DNA of 13,084 bases from NCBI GenBank assembly GCA_016295795.1, contig JAEDKN010000029.1, positions 1 through 13,084 on the forward strand. The letters run 5' to 3'. This DNA comes from Bacilli bacterium. Its GTDB lineage: Bacteria; Bacillota_I; Bacilli_A; RF39; UBA660. The stretch's first letter is position 1. Every line of letters starts with the position of its first letter. The notes beneath the pieces were generated by a model. That model made no database searches. It saw only the letters and a list, made by a program, of their open reading frames with translations, and was not told the origin of the DNA. Positions 1-6,645 of the stretch are shown in pieces. A program made the translations under genes and the position numbers.

Positions 1-237
1 TTCAAATATGTAATTATCTCCCTCTTCACCAAGATAATTAAAATACTGTTTTTCATCTATCTCATATGTATTACTAAGAATTATTCTTGCAGCTTCCACA
101 CTGTACTTAGCCTTTGAAGTTTCAGAAATATTGTTTGATACCTCTTTTGAAGGGACAAAAAGTATAATAAAGCCCGCTATTAGTAAAACTAAAGCAACTG
201 CAATCATTATATAATAAACTAGTTTCTTGTTTTTCAT
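1..237 (-). CDS. Partial membrane-anchored protein of unknown function, N-terminal 79 residues
   Basis: The frame is open from an ATG at 235-237 to the left edge of the window, so only 79 residues are visible. It starts MKNKKLVYYIMIAVALVLL and has one strongly hydrophobic segment at about residues 7-28 behind a Lys-rich N-terminus. This is a signal anchor or uncleaved signal peptide with the remainder outside the membrane. The visible ectodomain is polar and acidic, with no motif I recognise and no lipobox Cys. A good SD (AAGGAG) precedes the ATG. It begins 19 bp after the stop codon of the large prepilin gene with no terminator between them, so the two are very likely cotranscribed. A role as an assembly or anchoring partner of the pilin is only an inference from position. 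Confidence 0.75.
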   Translation of the reverse strand, partial: MKNKKLVYYIMIAVALVLLIAGFIILFVPSKEVSNNISETSKAKYSVEAARIILSNTYEIDEKQYFNYLGEEGDNYIFE

Positions 238-256
238 ATATTTCTCCTTATTATAG

Positions 257-2011
257 CTAATTCTTTACGAAATTAATCTTTAAAATGTTTCTAGTAAAAT
301 CAATGTTACCTGCAGCATCAGTAGTAAAATCAATGTTACCTGCAGCATCAGCAAAAACCACTTCTAGATATAAATTAAGAGTATTTCCAGCAAAGTCTTT
401 ATGTTCCATTTCATTTATTTGATCAATTGTTGTTTCTTGGAAATCACTAGTTGTATCAGTTCTATAATAAACTTTTTCAGCACCACTATATCCAATATCT
501 TCTACTTCAAAATTTAATTCTGCTTTAACAGGTGCTCCAAGTAATCCACCATTAAAGTTTACCTGACATGTTCTATTACCTGTTGATGAATCAATCTCGC
601 CACAAGAAACATCTGTTACCTTACTTCCTTGTTTTGTTATATTTGCTGCTTTTGGCGGTGTGTTATCTATTTTAAATTGACCAGATTCTACATTAGTAAT
701 TTTATTTCCCGCTTTATTTGTAATTTCACTAATTTTTAATTTATAAGTTCCTGTACAAGCAGAACCATTACAATCATCATTTCCAACATCTATAGTAAGA
801 CTGCCACTACCAGCTTCTTTAGCAGTAAAAGCACCACTACTAACAACATTATTGTTAACGTCTAACAAATCATAAGCAACACTATAATTTGATACAAAAC
901 CTATATAGTTTCCGTCTACTAGCCCAGATGAATATCCTATATTTATACTGCCTGATTTTCCCAAAGATCCAGAATTAGGACTAAAAACAATAGAAGGCTT
1001 TTCGCTTGTTATATTTTTTATTATTATCTCCTTATTTGTAACATGTCCCACCGAATCTTCAACACTAACTGTATAAGTGCCATTTTTAGTTATACTACAC
1101 TCTAGTTCTATTATAGAATCAGTTTTAGAGCTTTCTTGACATATATTAGGTTCTACTTTATATGGACCTAATTTTTGAGTATCACTCAAAGTTACAGCAA
1201 AATTAATTTTGTTTGTATATTCAGTGCCTATTTCAGATAATGCAATTTCAGGATTTTTAATATCAGTTTTTATGGTAAGACTTTTTTCAGTTTCTCCATC
1301 TTTGATAGTTACAATATTGTCGCCGTCTTGTAAATCAATATTGCATCCTACACTACCAGAGGCCGATGCTCTACAAGCATTTTGTGGTTCTTTATCATTT
1401 AGCTTTAAATTTCCAAATTTAGAATAATTTAAAATATATATAGTGTAACTTTCATTTGCTCCAGCATCTATTGTTCCGCTTATTTGTTCGTTTTTCTCAT
1501 TTTTTAAAATCAAACCAGAAGAATCCTCAGGGGTATCTTGTTCATTTTCTCCAGGAGTAGTAGAATTTGTTTCTTTGTTGGAAACAGAAATCTTTGCACC
1601 ACTCTCATCTTTCAAAAACACAGTATATTGATATAAATCGCTATAAGTTTCAGAAGATTCGTCCAAAGTCTTTATTCTAACACAGGAGTTTTCAATACTT
1701 ATGTTTATCTTTTTTTCTAAGGCTGCATCTTCTTTTAGAAAACCCAAATCCTGTAAAGTTTTTAACCCGATTTCTCGATTTGTTATATAATTGCTCAAAT
1801 TTTCTCCATCACTGCATACATTTTTTGCAATACAATCCGTAACAAATGCTTTGGCAGCATCTTCAGCACTTTTTTCATAAGATTCTATAAGCTTATTTCT
1901 AGTCTTTTCTACATATTTATTATATGAGGGCACCGCTATTAAAAGAATTACTCCTAAAATTGTAATTGTAGCTATAAGTTCTACTAAGGTGAATGCTTTT
2001 TTATTATTCAT
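257..2011 (-). CDS. Very large type IV prepilin-like protein with Ig-like repeats
   Basis: 584 residues. The N-terminus MNNKKAFTLVELIATITILG is a class III (prepilin) signal: a short Lys-rich leader, predicted cleavage after Ala6, Phe7 as the new N-terminus and Glu11 at the +5 position, then a hydrophobic helix to about residue 28 and an amphipathic helix to about 60. Such proteins are cut and N-methylated by prepilin peptidase and assembled into pili or pseudopili at the cell surface. Ala rather than Gly at -1 is tolerated in some pilins. Typical pilins have 130-200 residues; here a long Ser/Thr/Asn-rich ectodomain follows a linker (about 148-168). It resembles repeated bacterial Ig-like domains, with D-x-x-G-N and DNTPP signatures near 319-322, 431-435, 449-453 and 555-560. 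Eleven Cys occur mostly as close pairs (60/66, 213/223, 291/305, 414/419, 470/482), suggesting disulfides. SD GGGAGG lies just upstream. No pilus ATPase, platform protein or peptidase gene is in view. Confidence 0.85.
   Translation of the reverse strand: MNNKKAFTLVELIATITILGVILLIAVPSYNKYVEKTRNKLIESYEKSAEDAAKAFVTDCIAKNVCSDGENLSNYITNREIGLKTLQDLGFLKEDAALEKKINISIENSCVRIKTLDESSETYSDLYQYTVFLKDESGAKISVSNKETNSTTPGENEQDTPEDSSGLILKNEKNEQISGTIDAGANESYTIYILNYSKFGNLKLNDKEPQNACRASASGSVGCNIDLQDGDNIVTIKDGETEKSLTIKTDIKNPEIALSEIGTEYTNKINFAVTLSDTQKLGPYKVEPNICQESSKTDSIIELECSITKNGTYTVSVEDSVGHVTNKEIIIKNITSEKPSIVFSPNSGSLGKSGSINIGYSSGLVDGNYIGFVSNYSVAYDLLDVNNNVVSSGAFTAKEAGSGSLTIDVGNDDCNGSACTGTYKLKISEITNKAGNKITNVESGQFKIDNTPPKAANITKQGSKVTDVSCGEIDSSTGNRTCQVNFNGGLLGAPVKAELNFEVEDIGYSGAEKVYYRTDTTSDFQETTIDQINEMEHKDFAGNTLNLYLEVVFADAAGNIDFTTDAAGNIDFTRNILKINFVKN
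292..351. repeat. Perfect 30-bp tandem duplication inside the prepilin gene
   Basis: Positions 292-321 and 322-351 are identical over 30 bp and directly adjacent. The unit is a whole number of codons and duplicates ten residues near the C-terminus of the pilin (DAAGNIDFTT then DAAGNIDFTR, residues 555-574). Identity at every base, including synonymous positions, indicates a recent slippage event or an assembly artefact. Confidence 0.95.
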
Positions 2012-2036
2012 CTTACCACCCTCCCTATTCTAATTA

Positions 2037-2065
2037 ATTATAACAAAAAAAAAGCTTGTTGCCAA
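2037..2065 (-). promoter_or_regulatory. Predicted promoter of the prepilin gene, overlapping the upstream terminator
   Basis: On the minus strand, TTGGCA (2065-2060) and a perfect TATAAT (2042-2037) are separated by 17 bp. The -35 box falls in the loop and 3' arm of the terminator hairpin of the preceding gene, and the terminator T-tract forms most of the spacer. The predicted transcript start near 2030 leaves a leader of about 19 nt carrying the GGGAGG SD. Confidence 0.6.
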
Positions 2066-2068
2066 GCT
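2045..2068 (-). terminator. Intrinsic terminator of the UPF0736 gene
   Basis: On the minus strand, a 6-bp stem AGCTTG/CAAGCT with a GCAA tetraloop is followed by an uninterrupted run of T. The UPF0736 stop codon (2069-2067) overlaps the base of the stem. Confidence 0.8.
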
Positions 2069-2714
2069 AGTTCTTATTAGTTATTAATTGTAGTAAACTA
2101 TACAACTTATGATGACTTTCATTTATTTCTAAATTTATGCTATTGGTAAGTTCCTTATAAATTACCTCCATATCCTCCTTTGAACTACCCGAATATTCTG
2201 TATATAAATATTTTAATTTTTCATAATCTTTATTATTATAACTATTTTCTACTTCCTTTAACAAAAATTCTCTTATACAACGTTCTTGTCTTGTAGAAAA
2301 ATCATCTTTATATATATATCCTTTTTCGATATAATCTATATTTACTTTATCTAGCTTATTAGAAAGGCACAATATTTCTTCTTCTTCATCAATTATTAAT
2401 TTGCTTCTATACTTTACTAGTCCCTGCTTATCGGTTTTAATTGCTAATACCATAAGACCATCTGTTAGTAAAAATGCATATGGAACTTTATCTACTTTTT
2501 TAGAAGTATATACCTCTGTTAAATTATATACTCGAGATACAAAAGATTCACTTATCTTAATGTTTTTATTTATAAACTTATTAACAATTCCTCTTTCTAC
2601 CCTAAATAGAGGTATCTTTTTTATATGATCTAACTTGTCGGTTTTTTCCCATTCAAAGAAATCATATAACTTATCTTTGCACCAATTAAGTAAAATATCA
2701 TATATGTATAGCAT
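2067..2714 (-). CDS. UPF0736 (DUF3603, YjbA-like) family protein
   Basis: 215 residues from the chosen start. It resembles the Bacillus YjbA/UPF0736 family along its length: the start MLYIYDILLNW, then FFEWEKTD and KKIPLF, a central FLLTDGLMVLAIKTD block, SKLI, the STRQERCIREFLLKE segment and YLYTEY near the end. The family's function is unknown to me; it is a soluble protein with no signal peptide. An ATG two codons upstream (2720-2718) sits only 3 nt from the SD (AAAGGAG), whereas the ATG at 2714-2712 is 9 nt away and matches the family N-terminus, so I start there. It overlaps the end of the small membrane protein gene by 17 bp, indicating translational coupling. Acidic and somewhat shorter than the Bacillus protein (about 250 residues as I recall it). 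Confidence 0.7.
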   Translation of the reverse strand: MLYIYDILLNWCKDKLYDFFEWEKTDKLDHIKKIPLFRVERGIVNKFINKNIKISESFVSRVYNLTEVYTSKKVDKVPYAFLLTDGLMVLAIKTDKQGLVKYRSKLIIDEEEEILCLSNKLDKVNIDYIEKGYIYKDDFSTRQERCIREFLLKEVENSYNNKDYEKLKYLYTEYSGSSKEDMEVIYKELTNSINLEINESHHKLYSLLQLITNKN

Positions 2715-2919
2715 TATCATTATCTCCTTTACAAAAAATAGTAACAGTTACAATTATTAAACCTACCAACCCCAAAAGGCATTCTAATCTCTTAAAAATA
2801 AACATTAAATATTCCATAAATGTATATCCCATAGTAAGTAAATTTAAGTATGCAACTATATACATGAATCCTATTACTGTAAATCCAAATCCAAGTAAAA
2901 AAAGGAAAGTTCTAATCAT
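2698..2919 (-). CDS. Small two-helix membrane protein of unknown function
   Basis: 73 residues starting MIRTFLFLLGFGFTVIG. Two hydrophobic segments are clear (about residues 2-25 and 45-62) with a short loop and a charged tail (KGDNDNAIHI). I do not recognise a named family. An in-frame ATG 17 codons upstream (2970-2968) has no SD, while the ATG at 2919-2917 has AGGTGG six nt before it, so the shorter form is preferred. The 3' end overlaps the UPF0736 start by 17 bp, so the two are coexpressed and the pairing may be functional. I see no convincing promoter; a CATAAT at 2967-2962 is a weak -10 candidate. Confidence 0.65.
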   Translation of the reverse strand: MIRTFLFLLGFGFTVIGFMYIVAYLNLLTMGYTFMEYLMFIFKRLECLLGLVGLIIVTVTIFCKGDNDNAIHI

Positions 2920-2994
2920 ATTAGTCCACCTAATGAAATTTATGTTTTGATTACTAATAATATTATGCATTTATATATTTTTTTTATTCATAAT

Positions 2995-3019
2995 AAAAGG
3001 AAATCAATCATTTGATTCC
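2995..3019 (-). terminator. Probable terminator of the rmuC/BI-1 operon
   Basis: On the minus strand, GGAATCAA (3019-3012) can pair with TTGATTTCC (3007-2999) with one bulged T, followed by TTTTATTAT. The TGA stop of the BI-1 gene lies in the hairpin. The stem is AT-rich and imperfect, so termination may be leaky. Confidence 0.5.
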
Positions 3020-3642
3020 CCAAACAACCTTAATAGATCTAAGAAAATATTAACAAAGTCAAGATATAATTGAAACGCCCCATATACCGCTAGTTTATCG
3101 TCATCTATATCATACATTCTTCTTTTTATTAGATTAATATCATATACAACAAATCCCAAGAAAATAATTATACTTATAATACTTATCCATGTATCAAATG
3201 AACTACTTTTAAATACAAATATATTAAGTATAGTAACAATAATTATTCCTATCAATCCAAAGAAAAGTATCGGACCAATTTTACTAACATCTTTTTTCGT
3301 TATGTATCCATATACTGATAATAAAGCAAATATAATTGATGTCACCAGAAAAATCATTATAATTGAGGATAATTCATATGCTAGAAAAACGGAAGAAAGT
3401 GTTAATCCTGTTACAGCTGAATACCCAATATACAAGACAATTGTCATTGCTTTCGATAATTTAGTAATACATAGACTTAAAACAAAAGCCAATACAAGTT
3501 CTAATATAATTATCCAAATATAATATTTAGTAAATATATTATAAACTAGATTTTCATTAGTTGAAACATAGAACGCAACCCCAAAAGAAATAAAAAGTCC
3601 TGCAGCCAACCAAAGAAAAACTTTAGAAAACAGGTTATTCAT
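3004..3642 (-). CDS. Bax inhibitor-1 (TMBIM/YetJ-like) family membrane protein
   Basis: 212 residues with seven hydrophobic segments covering nearly the whole chain, the BI-1/TMBIM topology. The family signature is in the last two helices: FVVYDIN with Asp168 and YLDFVNIF with Asp195, followed by LLRLFG at the C-terminus. In Bacillus YetJ the corresponding aspartate pair forms a pH-sensitive latch of a calcium leak channel. The same role here is inferred from conservation of both aspartates. The ATG follows the rmuC stop directly (TAA then ATG, no gap), and its SD (AGGAGAGGAG) lies inside the end of rmuC, so translation is coupled. There is no obvious functional link between a BI-1 channel and RmuC; the pairing looks like operon convenience. 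Confidence 0.88.
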   Translation of the reverse strand: MNNLFSKVFLWLAAGLFISFGVAFYVSTNENLVYNIFTKYYIWIIILELVLAFVLSLCITKLSKAMTIVLYIGYSAVTGLTLSSVFLAYELSSIIMIFLVTSIIFALLSVYGYITKKDVSKIGPILFFGLIGIIIVTILNIFVFKSSSFDTWISIISIIIFLGFVVYDINLIKRRMYDIDDDKLAVYGAFQLYLDFVNIFLDLLRLFGESND

Positions 3643-4737
3643 TTATTTTTTCTCCTCTCCTTCACTATTTATTTTATCCATTTCTACTCCGCTTATTATA
3701 TCAAATTTCTTAGATATTTTTTCCGTTGTAATATAAACGTTCTCAACATCTTTATTAACAGTTTGAATGCTTTTAGCAAGCTTATCCCAGCGTTCTTTAT
3801 ATCTAGAAAATTCTACTCCCAATTTATTTAATTCTTCATGTATAATCGAAGTATATTTATCTCTTTCTATATTTTTTATAATCATCTGAATAACAGTTAG
3901 AGTCGATATAAGCGTTGTAGGAGATGTTATCCAAACTCTCTTTTTATAAGCATATTCTATTATATCAGAATGATATGCATTAATTTCTGCGAAAATTGCT
4001 TCTGCAGGGAGAAACATTATTGCTTGATCTGAAGTTACACCATCAATTATGTACTTACTGCTTATTGCATCTATATGTTTTTTAACATCACTCTTAAATT
4101 GTTTTTCATAGCGTTCCCTTATTTCTTGTGGTAGTTTTTTATCAACCATCATTCTATAATTTTCTAGAGGGAACTTTGAATCTATTGCAATGGTTCCAAG
4201 TGGCTCTGGTGCAAACAAAACGCAATCAGCGATTGTTCCATTAGGAAGAGAATGTTGTAATGAATAAATCTTATCATTGCGTTCTCCAAAAACACTTACT
4301 AAAATATGTTTTAAATTAACTTCTCCAAAGATTCCTCTACTCTTTTTATCAGTTAAAATGCCTTGAAGAGATACTATGTCATTAGATAAACTATCTATCT
4401 TTTTTTGAGCCTCATCTATTTTGCTAAGTCTTTCTAATACATTAGTAAATGTTTTATTAGTTTTTTCAAAGTTTTGATCTAACCTTTCATTTACCCTATC
4501 ATTTATTACGTTAAGTCTAGATTCAATCTTTTGATTTAAATTTTCAAAATCTTCATTTAAGCCTTTATTTAGATCGTTTTTAAAATCATTTATCTCTTTA
4601 TTTATATTTACTTCAAATCTTCCAAGTCTTTCTGTCATATTAGCTTCATTATTTTGATTAGTTCCACTTTTCAGTAAAATAATTATACTTATTATAATCA
4701 AAATCACTAATAATACTATAATAATATATTCTAACAT
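3643..4737 (-). CDS. rmuC: DNA recombination protein RmuC homologue
   Basis: 364 residues: an N-terminal membrane anchor (about 3-23), a long Asn/Lys/Glu-rich coiled coil (about 40-125), then the RmuC nuclease-like domain. Characteristic blocks are RGIFGEVNL (134-142), ADCVLFAP (170-177), IAIDSKFPLENY (183-194), MFLPAEAIFAE (241-251) and SPTTL (272-276). The D171...D186-x-K188 arrangement fits the PD-(D/E)xK fold proposed for the family. RmuC limits rearrangement at inverted repeats in E. coli and occurs in many Bacillota; its biochemical action is not well defined. Length is normal for Gram-positive versions. A strong SD (AAGGAGG) precedes the ATG, and the gene heads an operon with the BI-1 gene. 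Confidence 0.92.
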   Translation of the reverse strand: MLEYIIIVLLVILIIISIIILLKSGTNQNNEANMTERLGRFEVNINKEINDFKNDLNKGLNEDFENLNQKIESRLNVINDRVNERLDQNFEKTNKTFTNVLERLSKIDEAQKKIDSLSNDIVSLQGILTDKKSRGIFGEVNLKHILVSVFGERNDKIYSLQHSLPNGTIADCVLFAPEPLGTIAIDSKFPLENYRMMVDKKLPQEIRERYEKQFKSDVKKHIDAISSKYIIDGVTSDQAIMFLPAEAIFAEINAYHSDIIEYAYKKRVWITSPTTLISTLTVIQMIIKNIERDKYTSIIHEELNKLGVEFSRYKERWDKLAKSIQTVNKDVENVYITTEKISKKFDIISGVEMDKINSEGEEKK

Positions 4738-4773
4738 TTTACCTCCTTACTCCTTATATGTATTATATAATAT

Positions 4774-4802
4774 ATTATAACACTTATATTTATATCTTGA
4801 AA
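4774..4802 (-). promoter_or_regulatory. Predicted extended -10 promoter of rmuC
   Basis: On the minus strand TGTTATAAT (4782-4774) is a perfect -10 with the TGn extension. The -35 region 17 bp upstream (TTTCAA, 4802-4797) is weak, as is usual with extended -10 promoters. It starts right at the T-tract of the preceding gene's terminator. Confidence 0.6.
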
Positions 4803-4828
4803 AGAAAAAGAATGATTTGTAATCACTC
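4801..4828 (-). terminator. Terminator of the VTT-domain gene
   Basis: On the minus strand, GAGTGATT (4828-4821) pairs with AATCATTC (4817-4810): 8 bp with one G-U pair and a 3-nt loop, then TTTTTCTTT. The TGA stop codon (4825-4823) is inside the 5' arm. Confidence 0.8.
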
Positions 4829-5398
4829 TATTTTTAACTTTTTATTTATTAATTTAGAGATTGCATAACTTAATATTAACAGGATTAATACTGTTATCAG
4901 TGTTTTAATATCCGTGATGCTTTCAAGCAAACTTTTAGATATAAATCCCCAAAAATATATAATAGAAAGCTTTCCTATCACTATAGCAGTTAAAAATTTT
5001 TTAATATCTGTCTTAGATAGACCACACGCTATATTTATTAAAAATGCTGGAGAAAAAGGAAGCGCAACTATAAGAACTAAATTGCTAAGACTAATATTTT
5101 TTATCGCAAGTATAATCTTTTTTATTTTTGGATGAGTATTTATCCTATTTTCTAATTTTCTACCAACAAATCGTTTAAAAAACCAATACGATAATAAACA
5201 ACCTAAAATTGTAGAAAGCCACGATATTATAAATCCTATAACAGTGCCAAAAGCCATCATATTAAATGCAATAAAAACGCCCAATGGAAGGGCTGGTATA
5301 ATTGATTCTAAAATCACTATAAAGCATCCAAAAGGGATCCCAAAAATTTGAAGATATGAAACTATGTTATTTACAAACGAATCTATTATCTCTTGCAT
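4823..5398 (-). CDS. VTT-domain (TVP38/TMEM64, DedA-related) membrane protein
   Basis: 191 residues, mostly hydrophobic. Family features in order: the Glu/Pro motif ESIIPALPLG (31-40) in a re-entrant segment, FKRFVGRKLE after the next helix (74-83), the LPFSPAFLINIACGLS block (113-128) and a C-terminal helix followed by a Lys-rich tail. VTT/DedA proteins are thought to move or scramble phospholipid or lipid carriers such as undecaprenyl phosphate using proton-motive force; the substrate here cannot be read from sequence. The start is set by GGTGAT three nt before the ATG. Divergently arranged with the UPF0316 gene across an 87-bp AT-rich gap. Confidence 0.82.
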   Translation of the reverse strand: MQEIIDSFVNNIVSYLQIFGIPFGCFIVILESIIPALPLGVFIAFNMMAFGTVIGFIISWLSTILGCLLSYWFFKRFVGRKLENRINTHPKIKKIILAIKNISLSNLVLIVALPFSPAFLINIACGLSKTDIKKFLTAIVIGKLSIIYFWGFISKSLLESITDIKTLITVLILLILSYAISKLINKKLKIE

Positions 5399-5414
5399 AT
5401 CATCACCATTAATT

Positions 5415-5442
5415 ATTATAGTACATTTTACTTTTTTTTAAA
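5415..5442 (-). promoter_or_regulatory. Possible promoter of the VTT-domain gene
   Basis: On the minus strand, TATAAT (5420-5415) has TTTAAA (5442-5437, four of six matches) 16 bp upstream. The -10 is good and the -35 is poor; an A/T tract further upstream could act as an UP element. Confidence 0.4.
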
Positions 5443-5464
5443 ACATAATAAAAAAAATATTACC

Positions 5465-5470
5465 TATAAT
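5465..5470 (+). promoter_or_regulatory. Possible -10 box of the UPF0316 gene
   Basis: A perfect TATAAT lies 15 nt before the ATG at 5486, which would give a leader of only about 9 nt beginning at the GGTGAT SD. No convincing -35 is present 16-18 bp upstream, so the true start could be further upstream. Confidence 0.35.
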
Positions 5471-5485
5471 ATAAATGGTGATAAA

Positions 5486-5998
5486 ATGAATACCGGTATA
5501 TTTCTACTCTGTTTAAAAATATTCTTTGTAAGAATAATAGACGTATCCCTAGGAACTTTCAGAACTATCATTACTGTTAAAGGTAAAGCTTTTTATGCAA
5601 GTGTAATCGGTTTTATTGAAGTTTTTGTGTGGTTTTTAATTGTAAGAGAGGCACTTAATACAGACGTTGAAAGCATTTGGATTGCCATTTCATACTCTTT
5701 AGGTTTCGCAACAGGAACTTATATAGGCTCTATATTATCAAAGTACTTTATAGAAGGAACCCTAAGCATTCAAATTATCACAACAAAATATAACTTAGTT
5801 AATGCAATAAGAGAAAATGGATATGGCGTTTCAGTAATAAATGTAAATGGGAAAAATGAAGAAGAAAAGTACATGTTATTTATAGAAATTAAAAATAAAA
5901 GTCTAAAACAACTTAGAGGCATAGCTTATTTCATTGATAAAAATTGCTTTTTCATAGTAACTGAAACTAAATATGTACAAAATGGATATATAAAATAA
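5486..5998 (+). CDS. UPF0316 (DUF2179/DUF5698) family membrane protein
   Basis: 170 residues from the chosen start. The first part has three hydrophobic segments with the family blocks VRIIDVSLGTFRTI, FIEVFVWFLIVREAL and SYSLGFATGTYIGS; the second part (from about residue 90) is the soluble DUF2179 domain with IQIITTK, LVNAIRENGYGV and a closing YFIDKNCFFIVTE. Paralogous YitT-type proteins share the C-terminal domain; the molecular function of UPF0316 is not established. The frame is open 31 codons further upstream, but that stretch is low-complexity, runs through the divergent promoter region and has no SD, while the ATG at 5486 has GGTGAT at 5477-5482. It is convergent with the rhodanese gene and shares a terminator with it. 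Confidence 0.85.
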   Translation: MNTGIFLLCLKIFFVRIIDVSLGTFRTIITVKGKAFYASVIGFIEVFVWFLIVREALNTDVESIWIAISYSLGFATGTYIGSILSKYFIEGTLSIQIITTKYNLVNAIRENGYGVSVINVNGKNEEEKYMLFIEIKNKSLKQLRGIAYFIDKNCFFIVTETKYVQNGYIK

Positions 5999-6019
5999 AA
6001 AACTATTAATATTTAATAG
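5997..6019. terminator. Bidirectional terminator between UPF0316 and rhodanese genes
   Basis: CTATTAA (6003-6009) and TTAATAG (6013-6019) form a 7-bp stem with a 3-nt loop. Read on the minus strand the stem is followed by TTTTTTATTTT, a good T-tract; read on the plus strand it is followed by CTCTTTATTTATT, a weaker one. The stem is AT-rich. Confidence 0.65.
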
Positions 6020-6030
6020 CTCTTTATTTA

Positions 6031-6315
6031 TTATAATCTCTTATATTCGTTATATCCTCCAATTATGTTTATAACCTTATACCCTTTGCTTCTTAACTTC
6101 TCACAAGTTTTACTACTGGTACTACCAAATTCGCAATATATATAATAAGTATCTTCAAAATTTAAGTATAATTCTGGATTAGTTAATAAAAAATTTGTTG
6201 GTACATTCTTTGAAGTTGGAATATTTCCCAAATTATATTGATAATTATCTCTAATATCAATTATTTTAATACCAGGTATTAGAGTTTTTAATTGTAATAC
6301 CGTAATATCATTCAT
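6031..6315 (-). CDS. Single-domain rhodanese-like protein
   Basis: 94 residues, a minimal rhodanese domain: VLQLKTLIPGIKIIDIRDNYQYNLG at the N-terminal side carries the conserved DxR and G-x-I-P elements (NIPTSKNVP), and the active-site loop is YCEFGSTS with catalytic Cys61. The end GYKVINIIGGYNEYK is typical. Such proteins carry a persulfide on the Cys and transfer sulfur; the acceptor is unknown. A second Cys lies at 71. No signal peptide, so cytosolic. SD GGAGG is 8 nt before the ATG. A TATAAT at 6338-6333 without a clear -35 could be its own promoter, otherwise it is read from the DUF5661 gene 42 bp upstream. Confidence 0.88.
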   Translation of the reverse strand: MNDITVLQLKTLIPGIKIIDIRDNYQYNLGNIPTSKNVPTNFLLTNPELYLNFEDTYYIYCEFGSTSSKTCEKLRSKGYKVINIIGGYNEYKRL

Positions 6316-6357
6316 TATAATACCTCCACTTTATTATATGTATAATGAATATATCAA

Positions 6358-6630
6358 TTAATTATTTAATCTATACTTTAGATACTTTTCGAAAATAGGA
6401 AGTCCATATTCACTATTATAATAATTTGGAAATTCATTTAAATGAGCTAATGCTATCTTAGCTGTTTTCATTATGTCATTATTAGTAACATTTGTGTTAG
6501 AATCAACAAGTCCGTGTTCTAGTTCTACATTCAATCCAGTTATGAAATCTTTTTTAGAAAACTTATCAAACTTTATGTTTAAATCTTTTATAACATTATC
6601 TATATCTTCTTCTGTAAAAATAATTATCAC
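6358..6630 (-). CDS. DUF5661 family protein with atypical start
   Basis: About 90 residues. The core matches the DUF5661 pattern: FTEEDIDNVIKDLNIKFDKF, then FITGLNVELEHGLVDS, TNVTNNDIMKTAKIALAHLNEFPNYYN. The function of this small soluble family is unknown to me. The start is uncertain: an in-frame stop lies two codons before a GTG at 6630-6628, that GTG has no SD ahead of it, and no in-frame ATG occurs before residue 54. The GTG is itself part of a good SD-like GGGTGAT (6632-6626), which would place initiation at the ATT at 6621-6619. A TATAAT at 6643-6638 would instead start the transcript at about the GTG (leaderless). The reading frame and family match are firm; the start is not. Confidence 0.78.
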   Translation of the reverse strand: MIIIFTEEDIDNVIKDLNIKFDKFSKKDFITGLNVELEHGLVDSNTNVTNNDIMKTAKIALAHLNEFPNYYNSEYGLPIFEKYLKYRLNN

Positions 6631-6637
6631 CCATTAA

Positions 6638-6643
6638 ATTATA
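6638..6643 (-). promoter_or_regulatory. Possible -10 box of the DUF5661 gene
   Basis: TATAAT on the minus strand, just after the upstream terminator T-tract. A start 6-8 nt downstream falls on the GTG codon at 6630. No acceptable -35 is present at 16-18 bp, so this is tentative. Confidence 0.35.
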
Positions 6644-6645
6644 TG

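Noticed and set aside
1209..1427. Plus-strand open frame within the prepilin gene, and similar antisense frames at 2401, 3302, 4914, 7567, 8068, 9303, 11137 and 12785
   Set aside because: All lie opposite well-supported genes, lack SD sites and show no recognisable protein features; they are shadows of AT-rich coding sequence.
5393..5485. N-terminal extension of the UPF0316 protein by 31 residues
   Set aside because: The stretch is low-complexity, runs through the divergent control region and has no SD, whereas the ATG at 5486 has GGTGAT and matches the family start.
6352..6357. TTGATA as the -35 of the rhodanese promoter
   Set aside because: It is only 13 bp from the TATAAT at 6338-6333, too close for a sigma-A type promoter.
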